From positions 2,728,001 to 2,792,000 of the forward strand of contig NVQB01000001.1 in assembly GCA_002319075.1 (NCBI GenBank): a stretch of DNA of 64,000 nucleotides, given 5' to 3'. The stretch's first letter is position 1. Every line of letters starts with the position of its first letter. Both the position numbers and the translations under genes were made by a program. This DNA is from Sphingobacteriaceae bacterium. GTDB lineage: Bacteria > Bacteroidota > Bacteroidia > B-17B0 > Aurantibacillaceae. Shown here piece by piece: positions 43,652-53,100 of this stretch. Below the pieces are notes generated by a model. The model did not search any database. It saw nothing but the letters and a program-made list of their open reading frames with translations, and was not told the origin of the DNA.

Positions 43652-44080
43652 CTACTCATCAAAACTTAGCCCATCAATTTCAATTATATCTAAAACCACG
43701 ATTGATTCCGGAGCTCTCTGGCCGCCTAAAGAATAAATTATTACACAGGTCTTCTGATTTATTTTGCTGATTGCTACTTCAAGGGGATTTCCAGTAGTAA
43801 CGCTCAGTGGATATTCATAGTTCGTCACAAATGCGAGATCACTAATAAGAAATATTTGCTCAAGTTTGCTTAAGTCAGTAATTTTCTTTTTATAAAAGGG
43901 CTTCTGATTTTTGAAAGGAAAAAAAACCAGTTGTTGATTTAATAGCATTAAAGATATTTTGGCGTTAACATATTCGTTAAAATCTGAACTGGCCAGCCAG
44001 TAGTTAGTGTTCAGCGCACAGTTCTTGATTTCGTTTTGACAATCGAAAAAATCGAAATATTTTATTCTATTTTTTAACAT
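43652..44080 (-). CDS. Putative immunity protein for the intact TNT-like toxin
   Basis: 142 aa, no signal peptide, alpha/beta (CALNTNYWLASSDFNEYVNA, NQQLVFFPFKNQKPFYKKKI, ESIVVLDIIEIDG). The ATG lies 7 bp inside the end of the TNT-like toxin gene, so toxin and partner are coupled. It is not visibly related to the other immunity-like proteins here, nor to anything I can name. The reading frame continues after its TAG into a toxin fragment. Confidence 0.55.
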   Translation of the reverse strand: MLKNRIKYFDFFDCQNEIKNCALNTNYWLASSDFNEYVNAKISLMLLNQQLVFFPFKNQKPFYKKKITDLSKLEQIFLISDLAFVTNYEYPLSVTTGNPLEVAISKINQKTCVIIYSLGGQRAPESIVVLDIIEIDGLSFDE

Positions 44081-44670
44081 AATTTACTCCAAGCAGAATT
44101 GCTATACTTCCACTTTTCCAGCACTTCCAGGTCTTCGCTAAGCCTATGAAAAGGTATAGAAGTCTTAATTTGTATAGCTCCTCCATATTTGTCAAACCAT
44201 GGTATAGCTTCCCCGTATTCAAGTAGCAATGGTTCTTGAGTGCTTTTAATTTTGAATTTAAAGTAATAATAATTCCCGCCACTTTCGGATATTTTTTGAT
44301 AATTTTCCATCAGCGCTCTAGATTCAAGAGTATAAGCGGTTTCACTAATCGCTAAAGGGCTAGCATATGATCCTCCCAGATCTGATTGAATTTGGAATCG
44401 ATCAACTATTTCATCTTGTAAAGGTGCTCTTACTTCAGACACCCCCCAAACGCCCTCGCAAGGAGGATATTCGGTTGCAGGATCTAGTCCGAATTTCCTA
44501 TAAACATTTTGCTTATGAGCGCGGGGACCCCAGGCAAAGGCCTTTGAAACCAGGCACACAACTAAAAGAAGGGTGGGTAAGCGTGATTCATATTTTAAGC
44601 ATAGAAATTGTAATAAAAAACAATACCTAAGGAAAGGTATTTTCGCGAAATTAACTGGGGGAGAAAGCAC
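44074..44670 (-). CDS. Secreted TNT-like (NAD+ glycohydrolase) toxin, intact domain
   Basis: 198 aa from a GTG at 44670; the true start is uncertain. The signal-peptide repeat gives RLPTLLLVVCLVSKAFA (about 30-46) and WGPRAHK, shared with the nuclease. After the junction QNVYRKFGLDPA comes a TNT-like domain: EYPPCEGVWG, DRF (90-92), GSYASP (100-105), ESRAL with Arg118, a beta hairpin YYYFKFKIK, and PWFDKYGGAIQI (157-168). In M. tuberculosis TNT the matching PWFGQPGGG.QY segment holds the catalytic Gln822, and Gln167 fits. TNT toxins destroy NAD+. The next gene (7-bp overlap) is the likely antidote. Confidence 0.72.
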   Translation of the reverse strand: MLSPPVNFAKIPFLRYCFLLQFLCLKYESRLPTLLLVVCLVSKAFAWGPRAHKQNVYRKFGLDPATEYPPCEGVWGVSEVRAPLQDEIVDRFQIQSDLGGSYASPLAISETAYTLESRALMENYQKISESGGNYYYFKFKIKSTQEPLLLEYGEAIPWFDKYGGAIQIKTSIPFHRLSEDLEVLEKWKYSNSAWSKLC

Positions 44671-44688
44671 ATTTTAGGGAATGTTGGG
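44512..44688 (-). repeat. Signal-peptide repeat, copy D
   Basis: About 177 bp, near-identical to copy E. Together with the following toxin codons, 44187-44688 and 45459-45957 form a direct repeat of about 500 bp. Confidence 0.85.
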
Positions 44689-44859
44689 GTTCCGCAGATT
44701 TATTGCGAGCTATACAAGTGCAGAGATAAATGAGAAGGTCAAATCGAATTTAATAATTAAATAACAAAGACAAAGAACACTTGTCCTCGCGTTTTGATAT
44801 TAAATCCAGTGCATCACAAAACTTAAAAAGAAATAGCTAGCTTTTTTTGGCCTTGGCTA

Positions 44860-45369
44860 TTAAATAAAATCATTAGGTAAAAAATTCGGCCCCCCACGTT
44901 TAAAAATCACCTTTAAATTGTTTGTAATGCCTTCGAAAAGCCCATTTGAAGAGTATAATTCAATACCACTACCTCTTAAATCTTTTTGTAAAGACAATTT
45001 ATTTTCAGAGACAAACTCACGTATTTTATTAATAAAGTCTTGAGGAGTATTATTTTTTCTCAATTGCGTGATATTAAAATCATCATTGTGATAATATGGA
45101 ATTAAGTATGCTATGAGAAGATCCATAAAAATATTTTTGTCATTAACATCGGCCATAACTTGAATAATTTGCTGCCAAAATATTTCCTCAAAAATATTTC
45201 CTTTAACTTTTAAATAAGGCAGAATAAACTTTTGGTAACTTCCTAGCGCCCAATGTTCATCAAATTCTTTGTCTAAAACGAAATAGTTTTCACGACCACT
45301 TATAAAGTCTTCTAAGTTATTATTTCTTAAAACTTCTTCAAATTCTAATTTCCTTTGATTTTCTCCCAT
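44860..45369 (-). CDS. Putative immunity protein downstream of the chimeric toxin
   Basis: 169 aa, cytoplasmic, mostly helical (FEEVLRNNNLEDFISGREN, FWQQIIQVMADVNDKNIFMD, TPQDFINKIREFVSENKLS). It begins 25 bp inside the shifted toxin tail that ends at 45345, so it probably belonged to the toxin that supplied that tail rather than to the TNT-like part. The family was not recognised. Confidence 0.55.
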   Translation of the reverse strand: MGENQRKLEFEEVLRNNNLEDFISGRENYFVLDKEFDEHWALGSYQKFILPYLKVKGNIFEEIFWQQIIQVMADVNDKNIFMDLLIAYLIPYYHNDDFNITQLRKNNTPQDFINKIREFVSENKLSLQKDLRGSGIELYSSNGLFEGITNNLKVIFKRGGPNFLPNDFI

Positions 45370-45462
45370 TTACCTGAAAAATTATTAATTAGTTCAATGA
45401 TATTCTTGTTATGAGTTATCTTTTCTGATCCTACAAGTGCAGCTTCAGTCGTGCCTTTTTTT
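45345..45462 (-). pseudogene. Foreign toxin tail in the -1 frame
   Basis: After PWFDK the open frame one base off reads KGTTEAALVGSEKITHNKN, IIELINNFSGKWEKIKGN, stop. It is joined to the TNT-like part at a run of seven A; with six A the two would form one continuous protein. The tail is unrelated to the TNT end of the sister toxin (KYGGAIQIK), so it comes from a different toxin. Confidence 0.6.
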
Positions 45463-46026
45463 GTCAAACCATGGTATAGCTTTCCCGTATTCAAGTAGCA
45501 ATGGTTCGTGAGTGCTTTTAATTTTGAATTTGAAATAATAATAATTCCCTCCACTTTCAGATATTTGTTGATAATTTTCCATCAGTGCTCTATATTCAAG
45601 AGTATAAGGGGTTTCAATAGTTGCTAATGGACTAGCATATGATCCTCCCAGTTCTGATTGAATTTGGAATCGATCAACTATTTCATCTTGTAAAGGTGCT
45701 CTTACTTCAGACACCCCCCAAACGCCCTCGCAAGGAGGATATTCGATTGCAGGATCTAGTCCGAATTTCCTATAAACATTTTGCTTATGAGCGCGGGGAC
45801 CCCAGGCCAAGGCCTTTGAAACCAGGCACACAACTAAAAGAAGGGTGGGTAAGCGTGATTCATATTTTAAGCATAGAAATTGTAATAAAAAACAATACCT
45901 AAGGAAAGGTATTTTCCCGAAATTGACAGGGGATAAAGCACATTTTAGGGAATGTTGGTAAATGCTAAAAGAAAAATCGCTATGAATTAATCCTTGGAAG
46001 TAACGTGTTTCGCGGTGTATTATCAT
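45445..46026 (-). CDS. Chimeric TNT-like toxin, truncated at the recombination joint
   Basis: 193 aa as an open frame from an ATG at 46026; the first 45 residues are not signal-peptide-like, so the real start is unclear. From the signal-peptide repeat to EYGKAIPWFDK it is almost identical to the toxin at 44074-44670 (about 500 bp of DNA). The TNT-like domain then ends before GGAIQ, so the predicted catalytic Gln is missing, and KRHD-stop follows. A different toxin tail lies in the -1 frame (45345-45462). It is probably inactive as TNT and works, if at all, only through frameshifting. Confidence 0.6.
   Translation of the reverse strand: MIIHRETRYFQGLIHSDFSFSIYQHSLKCALSPVNFGKIPFLRYCFLLQFLCLKYESRLPTLLLVVCLVSKALAWGPRAHKQNVYRKFGLDPAIEYPPCEGVWGVSEVRAPLQDEIVDRFQIQSELGGSYASPLATIETPYTLEYRALMENYQQISESGGNYYYFKFKIKSTHEPLLLEYGKAIPWFDKKRHD
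45784..45957 (-). repeat. Signal-peptide repeat, copy E
   Basis: About 174 bp, near-identical to copy D, with one base fewer in the stretch between GTGCTTT and AATTTC (CTTTATCCCCTGTCAAT here), which changes the frame of any upstream GTG. Confidence 0.85.
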
Positions 46027-46029
46027 CGC

Positions 46030-46171
46030 TGCAAAAACGTCACTGGGAAAACCTTATCTGTATTATTTCGAGGGCGCACCAGCAGGCAGTTACGTCGGGG
46101 CTTTTGTTTATTTTGAGCCAATCCAAAAGAAATGGATCAATGCCGCTTATGTCTGCCACAAAGGATGTTGA
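46030..46171 (+). pseudogene. Possible coding remnant of unknown origin
   Basis: The plus strand reads KTSLGKPYLYYFEGAPAGSY, VGAFVYFEPIQKKWINAAYV, CHKGC, stop. The sequence has protein-like composition and is more GC-rich than its surroundings. There is no start codon or upstream coding part and the family was not recognised. It occupies part of the 343-bp gap between the chimeric toxin and the next immunity gene; the rest of the gap shows nothing. Confidence 0.35.
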
Positions 46172-46369
46172 CGAGAAACTCGTTTATAGCTGGGCGCATG
46201 CGTAACTACTTGTCATGGATCAAACTGATATTGCTAGAATTATTTTGGTAAGGAAACAGTCTCATGAGGAAGTCCAGCAAAGTGGAAGTAATAATAAAAT
46301 ATAATTTTTTAAATGAAGTGTGTGGTTTAAAGAGGGAAAGAGATTTCTGTTGAAAATTCAAAAAAGAAG

Positions 46370-46765
46370 TTAAAAGTCTAGTTTTTCCGTTTTTTTCAAA
46401 TCTTCCGGAAATAAATATCCATGCAATGGATATCTTTCTTCCCAAAGAAGCTCTATGTCATACTTATTAATTTTAGCTTCATACATTCCTTTTTCTACTT
46501 CCACTGCTTCGAGAATTTTAACATCTTCGCTTGGACGAACAGTCAATATCATCACTTCATTTTCTTCTTCTTTTACGATTGCATCACAACCTTTCACGCT
46601 GGCCCATTTTCGTGTTTGGTAAGCATACTTCAATAGACCTCGTTGTAACTCTATGGAGTTATTTGAGTTATCTAATGAGATTAATTTGTCAATGTTGCCG
46701 ACTCTGACTAGTCTATATTCAACGTTATTGTAAATGGCGTATGTATCAGAACCTCTATTTTTCAT
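46370..46765 (-). CDS. Putative immunity protein, WEER family
   Basis: 131 aa, no signal peptide. The ATG overlaps the stop of the 1,127-aa toxin gene (ATGA, 4 bp), so translation is coupled. The C-terminal GMYEAKINKYDIELLWEER, then YLFPEDL, is shared with the orphan gene at 41318-41653, which also follows a piece of the same toxin C-terminus. This repeated pairing is the main evidence that it is the antidote. No enzyme motif is seen. Confidence 0.65.
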   Translation of the reverse strand: MKNRGSDTYAIYNNVEYRLVRVGNIDKLISLDNSNNSIELQRGLLKYAYQTRKWASVKGCDAIVKEEENEVMILTVRPSEDVKILEAVEVEKGMYEAKINKYDIELLWEERYPLHGYLFPEDLKKTEKLDF

Positions 46766-49700
46766 GGTTTAACAAATTTATTTAATTCTCTGCTATAACA
46801 ACCAATAAACTCTTCTTTTCCCGAATTATCAATTATAAACATTTCGGCCTTATCTTCTAATTTTAAACTATTTGGATATTCAACTTTTAATTCCGGAACT
46901 CCTAAAACCCCGTTTGTCCCTGCAGTGTACCCCTGACCAGTGAATGGATATGGATTTTTATTATACACGGATTGAATGTTAGGATTGTTGATGCTTCCAC
47001 CATTGTCATAGTTTCTGGGGATCTCGATACTAGCAAAGTCTAAAGTTTTAAACCTAACTATTAAACACTTAGTTGCTGATGTTGCTACGAATTCTGATTC
47101 TTTATAATCTAAACGGAGTCCGTCAAATATTTCGTTATAGGTGTTTAAATGTTTACAATCCTCAGCTGTGGCTATAAATCCTCCAATTGATTTTATATTT
47201 GTTTCCGCTTTAAAAAAGCCATCCATAAAGCTAATTGGAAACACTTTTTGCAAAATGCTTTCACTTGTCGGTAGAGGTATGGAATTTCTGATGATATTCA
47301 CAAAGTCTTTTTCCCCTTGTGTCATAGCAGAGGTTGACTTGAGCATTAATTCCTTAAATTGGCCTAAAGTTAAAAAATTCCCGTTTAATTTATTTTTAGA
47401 AAGTAGACCCTCAATTTTATCTGAAAAGCCACTCATTTTTGAAATGATATTTTTACTATAAAGTGCTTGTGCAGAACTGGATCTAGCCATCTTCACCATT
47501 CCCCCCAAATAATCCATAACCTCATCCACCTGCTTTGACGTGGTAGCATCATCGATATGTTCCACCAACTCGGTTTTGTTGAGCTGATATTCTTTTACAA
47601 GTGCTTGTACCTCAGATTTATCAAATGCTGTAAAAGGTTTTTCATCCGCCAGATCAAAATAACCAGGACTGAAAATTTTTGGATTGCTTAGTATTCTGGC
47701 GCCACCCCAAACAGTTACCAGCAAATTAAATTCGTCGATCCATTTTTTAACTTTGCTATTAGCCGGAAGGCCGTTCGCTGTTATATTTGCCAGGGAACCC
47801 ACTACCTGGGCGCCTTCATAAAGTGCCAGACCCATTTTGCCGATGCGCGCGGCTTTCCAAACCAGTCCTGGACCTGTGGCTAAGCTGACAACATCCGCGA
47901 CGGTTGCTGAAATTCGTAAGGCATCGTCGTTGAAAGTTTGATCTGCAGCGTATTTTAAAAATATAGCAGGCGCAATGGTCAGTGTAGCATGCGATGCTGC
48001 TTCAGCTATGCTGGAAAGCGAACTTCGGTTAACGATAGTTATCGGTGTGAACGGAGAAAGTGTAAACGTAAGCGGATACGTCCAATGGGCAGTGCGAATA
48101 TTTGTAATTACACCATGCACATTAGCATGTTCTATCGTTTGATAATCTACAACCTGTTTGCTTATGTTAAGACTTCCATTATCGTTAAGAGAAATAGAAT
48201 ATTTATGAGTACCAACGGGCGCGGCAGTGATGAGATAAGAATCATCATAAAAGAAAACGGTCTTAAATTGGTCGGTGATAGTGCCAGGAAAATAGTGTTT
48301 AACCACTTCCCCCTTTTCTTTAAATTTTATACATAAAATTTTACTTAATTTTTTATAATCATTAAAAGTAATAATCGCGTAAAGTTCTGCAAGCAAAGAC
48401 CTGGTTCCGCAATTGTTAGAAGGATTGGTTAAAGCATCAAAAAAGGCAATGATGTTTGCGTCAGGCACCTCAAGGTTTAGAGTTTCAAATAGCCTCACCA
48501 TGGCGTCTTGTGTTCCCCAGCCATTATCAAGGATCAAAATTTTTAAAAGCCGAATGCGCTCTGCATTACTAATAAAATTAAGCGCGCAAATATTCGACAT
48601 GTCATTTACATATTCCGCCACCAGTGCTGGGTTTGTGATGGATTTGGTTTGATTATCGGTAGTGATCGTATTATTTGCATACCCTTGAAGTTCTTTAACA
48701 CGTTGAAGTAGCATCACAACCTTATCCTGATACTGCTGCAATGGAGTTCTTGTTTGCGGGATTACATTGTTAGAGGTACTTAGCAAATGTTTGGTTAAAT
48801 CGAAGTCATCAATTAAACGCTCGAGACTATAACATTGGGAAATGATTTTTGGACAAAGCGTAATAATATTTGCAACGGTTATGGCATAAGGAATATAATC
48901 GCGATCGCAAATAGTTAACGCTTCTAAAAATCTTTTTGAGTCCACGCTGTAGGTTGAAGTGAGAGCAGCGCCAGACAATTCAATAGTTGGCCCCGTTATG
49001 CCACCAAATTCCACCGGAAGGCTCTGGAGGAAAGTTCCACTGCCATTATGATTGGCCGTGGGCCATGTAACACTTGAACTTACAGGAACTTTAGTAGCTT
49101 TAAACTTAAGTTCTCCGTTTGTCACGCAGCCATAAACAACTACCACTTTATTTAACGAGGAAATTTTTTTTGTAAGAGTGTCCATTAAAATTCCCTTACA
49201 ATCAGAAGCATCTACATAATAGCCGTTAAAATTTTCGCGGTGTTTTTCTAGCCGGCACCGCGTATAATTTACGTTGTTGTAGGTAAATGCCTGCAAAGAA
49301 CCATCTGCAAAAAAATCATATTTTTCCGGCGTCTGAATATCCTCGTCATTATATGAAAAGGCAACTTTAGATAATTTACTAAGAAGGAGCGTAAACGGTT
49401 TGCCCGCTGGCGACATAAAAGTAATCGTGCTGTCGGGTTCATTGCGAAGCTCCCAGAGCTGGGAAATAGCTTTCGAATCCAATTTTATTTTAAGCACACT
49501 CAAATACTTTTCGAGCGCAGCAATAAATTTGGTGGTAACAAGTTCACTGGAGGATGTAGAAGATAAATTATAGGTGTGTTCCTCAAAAGTAGCAGTTCCT
49601 GCCAATTCTGTGGCGAGAGGCTCACTTAAACTAATTTTGTAGACGACAGAAAAATCGCTCCGATTGCCGTGAAAACTGACATCGATGCGTCTGTTATTAT

Positions 49701-50145
49701 ACGAGCTTTCATTTTTAGTAAAAGTCTTTAAGATTTTGGTGCCAAGGCCTTTTACCTCTTCCAGCGTTTGCTCATCGGCACTTAAATTTATTTTAATGTC
49801 GTACTTCTCCTCTAGTTCTTTTTGTTTGGTTAAAAAGGTTTCGCTGGCAGAAAAATACGCGAAAGTCTTAAGGTTGATGAAGCTTCTTTTCACCGCCTTA
49901 CTTGCGTACAAATTGAGGACCTCTTTTTTTAGTTTTTTTTGGTTGAGGGACTTTAAGAGAGTAAGGCTAGGGGCTTCCCTGTACTGTTCCTCCAATACAG
50001 CTATTTCTTTTTCAATCTTCTCAAGCTCGGAATCGTAATAATAGACTATCTCAATTGGAACGTCTGCTTTTTCATTTTCTTGTGAAAAGAGCCTGTTGTA
50101 AGTGGAGGCGAAAATTAATATCAGGCATATAATTTTTCTATACAT
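46762..50145 (-). CDS. Large secreted protein with toxin-like C-terminus
   Basis: 1,127 aa. Signal peptide MYRKIICLILIFASTYNRLF ending SQ, then a coiled-coil N-terminal part (about 40-75), beta-rich middle (about 150-430), helical region (about 450-600) and a hydrophobic, Ala-rich segment (about 745-840) like the pre-toxin or linker regions of polymorphic toxins. The last about 150 residues (DCKHLNTYNEIFDGLRLDYK, PYPFTGQGYTAGTNGVLGVP, then CYSRELNKFVKP) recur alone at 41766-41980, which defines them as an exchangeable toxin module. The enzyme activity is not recognised. No T9SS tail is present. It follows the 1,696-aa protein by 1 bp and precedes the WEER gene. Confidence 0.65.
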   Translation of the reverse strand: MYRKIICLILIFASTYNRLFSQENEKADVPIEIVYYYDSELEKIEKEIAVLEEQYREAPSLTLLKSLNQKKLKKEVLNLYASKAVKRSFINLKTFAYFSASETFLTKQKELEEKYDIKINLSADEQTLEEVKGLGTKILKTFTKNESSYNNRRIDVSFHGNRSDFSVVYKISLSEPLATELAGTATFEEHTYNLSSTSSSELVTTKFIAALEKYLSVLKIKLDSKAISQLWELRNEPDSTITFMSPAGKPFTLLLSKLSKVAFSYNDEDIQTPEKYDFFADGSLQAFTYNNVNYTRCRLEKHRENFNGYYVDASDCKGILMDTLTKKISSLNKVVVVYGCVTNGELKFKATKVPVSSSVTWPTANHNGSGTFLQSLPVEFGGITGPTIELSGAALTSTYSVDSKRFLEALTICDRDYIPYAITVANIITLCPKIISQCYSLERLIDDFDLTKHLLSTSNNVIPQTRTPLQQYQDKVVMLLQRVKELQGYANNTITTDNQTKSITNPALVAEYVNDMSNICALNFISNAERIRLLKILILDNGWGTQDAMVRLFETLNLEVPDANIIAFFDALTNPSNNCGTRSLLAELYAIITFNDYKKLSKILCIKFKEKGEVVKHYFPGTITDQFKTVFFYDDSYLITAAPVGTHKYSISLNDNGSLNISKQVVDYQTIEHANVHGVITNIRTAHWTYPLTFTLSPFTPITIVNRSSLSSIAEAASHATLTIAPAIFLKYAADQTFNDDALRISATVADVVSLATGPGLVWKAARIGKMGLALYEGAQVVGSLANITANGLPANSKVKKWIDEFNLLVTVWGGARILSNPKIFSPGYFDLADEKPFTAFDKSEVQALVKEYQLNKTELVEHIDDATTSKQVDEVMDYLGGMVKMARSSSAQALYSKNIISKMSGFSDKIEGLLSKNKLNGNFLTLGQFKELMLKSTSAMTQGEKDFVNIIRNSIPLPTSESILQKVFPISFMDGFFKAETNIKSIGGFIATAEDCKHLNTYNEIFDGLRLDYKESEFVATSATKCLIVRFKTLDFASIEIPRNYDNGGSINNPNIQSVYNKNPYPFTGQGYTAGTNGVLGVPELKVEYPNSLKLEDKAEMFIIDNSGKEEFIGCYSRELNKFVKP

Positions 50146-50146
50146 G

Positions 50147-53100
50147 CTAATTAATGATTTGTTGTTTGCTTAAACTGTAATTAATTGGAGCGTCGAAACC
50201 CAGATGAAATCCAAGAACCGTAATGCTTCCACTCATGGAACCATGCAATTCTGATTCGGGTTGACTTTTGTACGTGAGAATCCCGGAAAGGCTAATACCG
50301 GCAAGTGTTAAACTATTAGATGCAGCAGAGGTTTCGTAGTCTATACCCACGTTAGCGCTAAGCCATGCACTTATACTTGCTTCGTTAATGGTAAAGGTCG
50401 GATCCCATGAGATACTGGTGTAAGCGTTGTACCCAAAATTTAAATTTGCAAAACCCCGTATTTTAATGCCGGTAAATTCAACCCAGGGACTTTGCGCAGA
50501 AATCGCTACGTTCATAGCAAGCCCTGCAGTCATGCCCGTATTACTTACTTCCATAAAAGAAGTATTGCTAAGAAAGTCTTTGCATAAAATTTTGACCCCG
50601 ATTGGATTTTTTTGTGTCCCGGCCCAGACCTTCCAGTTATTTGGACCTCGCAGATCAAGACCTACATCACCACCTGCACAGATGATAGGTTCAGTATTTA
50701 ATTTAACGGAGAAGTTCCCTGCAATTTTTTTGCATTCCGGAGTTTTATAATAACCCAGGTAACCACTGCCGGTTATAAATCCAGGCGATTGATATTTTCC
50801 CTCATTGTTTTTCAGATAATTTAAAACACTAGCATTTCCAACAAGCTGTATGTAAAAACCACCATCATTAAATTCTGCTTCAGCTCCTAAATCAAACATA
50901 TAAGTTTTTCCAGAAGTTGGTTGATCGTAGAAATAGAATTTGCAACCTATGCCAAATTTGTTTTGTTTATCGGGTACCACCTGAGTTGGAGTGTTGCGTT
51001 TCATCTTACTATATGCGAAGCCTTCTACTCCATACCACACAACCGGAACGGGATTTAACGGGATAGTAAAACCCGTAACGCTTAATTTTGCAAACCAGTA
51101 TGTAAAATTTTGAGCTAACTGTGTTGTTTTTCCATTGAGAAAAAAAGCAGTTATTTCAATAGGATTGTCTTTATTTGGAACTTTGACACGAACCAGCACA
51201 TCTGCCTGCCAACTGTCTCCGTAAACAGGGTCGTCTTTTGTAAAAATTAAAGTGCCCCGCACATCCAATGCCGGCGTTACCAGGTAAATTGTAGTAGGAT
51301 CAAATTTTACGATTTTATCAAATTCTCCATTCTTAAGTTTACTTCCAATATTATTGAAATCAAATTTTACTGTACTTAGTATAGCGCTTGCATAAGGTCC
51401 TGCTGATGCACCGAAAGACTGTGTTATACTTGAGGCTACAGCATTGGAGATTCCCTGAACAAGCAGTTCATTTAGAATCTGGTTAGAAATAGCGTTCCAG
51501 TCTATGCCATTTATCGCGTCTTCAACTAAACTTTCTCCGGTGTTTAATAAATTCGCAGCACTAATAGTCATGATAACATCGCGAATGGTATCGGCAATGC
51601 TCTCAAACATGGTTCCCGAATTTTGCAAAATAGAATTCAGATTTATGGTAGCATTAACGCCGTTATTTATAAGCTGAAGTCCGGCCGCGGTTACCTCTTG
51701 TTTTACAAAACCTTTTACTTTTGCTGTAACACCTAATTGCACAAAGTTTGTGATTTTGGAAGTAATGTTTGTCTCAAAGCTATTTGCAACGGAGTTCTTG
51801 ACGCCGGCCACTATATTATTTCTTACAGAAGCAAATACTGTTGTAATAACAGCATGGTACTCTTCATCTACCTGCGCTTTGAGTTTAATTTCGAGTTTTT
51901 CGAAAATGGAACCTAAGTTTTGATCTATCTTGGAATTAATAGGTACAACCACTCTGGTATTAATAGCCGTCCTCACTTTCGTCATTGCCTTGTCTGAAAC
52001 GTCTTGTATAGGTTTATTTATACGAAAAACAATTTCATCGAGTACTTTTAGCAGGACGTAATTCATTAATTCCTTTGCATTTAAGGTCTCTGATTTTTTT
52101 GCTACATCGCTTTTCAAAATTAAATTAACTATGTCGAGCGATGCCCAGTCTTCATCTGCTATTTCAGTAACTTCTTGTATAAAAGGCTTTAGACGGTAGA
52201 TCACATCAATTACTTTTCCCATATCGGTTATGAGATTGTTTTTTATGAGTGGGTCATTTTTCGAAATACTGTCTGCTGTTTCAATGTTTACCGAAGGAGT
52301 TCCGTTGAATGCAGTTGCATTTACTCCTAGATCAGTAAAAGCAGTATTTAAGTCACTGACTAAAGCTGCAGTGTACCCAGAAGTGCTGCTTTGAAAAGAT
52401 GTTGAACTTGCAGTAGATCCCGACGAGGCTACTGTTGAGGTAACGGAAACAGATCCGCTCAGCAATGGATTTTTGTAAATAGAATAAGCGTTTATAACGG
52501 GTGGACCTGTTTCTCCGCTTATCTCTTCATCCATGTTTATTTTTGCACTGGCACCGAAGGCATAGGCATTTCCATTTCTTCCGCATCCTAAATAGTCGAC
52601 CGTTATGTCGAAATTACTCGCCTTACCTGTAGCCTGGTAAGTCAGTGCTGCTTTGCCATTCGGCACATCGAAGCCAATATTGCCATTTCCCCATACAGAG
52701 AATCGTTGCACACCTTTGAGATTGAGTTTAAAGTATGGCCAGCTCATATCTAAATCCATCTCAAGATGATTTTTTCCTTTGAACACCGCCCGTTTGATAG
52801 TTATCGGAATTTTTTGTTCCGCTCCGCCCCCGCCATTGAAAGTGAAAGTGGTGTTTGTAAGACCATTTACTAAATACCCTTCATTAAACCCATAGTCGGT
52901 CATTTCTATGCGGTAAGGAAAACTTTTTACGGTGTCAATAACGGGAATGTAAATTCCGCCGCTGATAAACGCTCTGTCAATTTCACTTTCATTTATTTTC
53001 GCGTGAAAATAACCCAGCTTTGACGTAAAGGTCATGAAGCGCAGAGAGTCGCTGGTTTGAAAGGGAATGGTTGTGTTAAGGGACAGGCCTCTATTTGTAA

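Noticed and set aside
44367-44630. Plus-strand ORF of 87 codons, almost repeated at 45639-45902
   Set aside because: Both are mirror frames of the repeated toxin and signal-peptide block; their similarity only reflects the DNA repeat.
39844-45957. Insertion sequence or integron as the cause of the repeated 175-bp blocks
   Set aside because: No transposase, integrase, terminal inverted repeats or attC-like sites were seen; the blocks are direct repeats of a gene 5' end, better explained by recombination.
46005-46205. 66-codon plus-strand ORF
   Set aside because: A different frame over the same stretch gives a more protein-like reading; neither is convincing as an intact gene.
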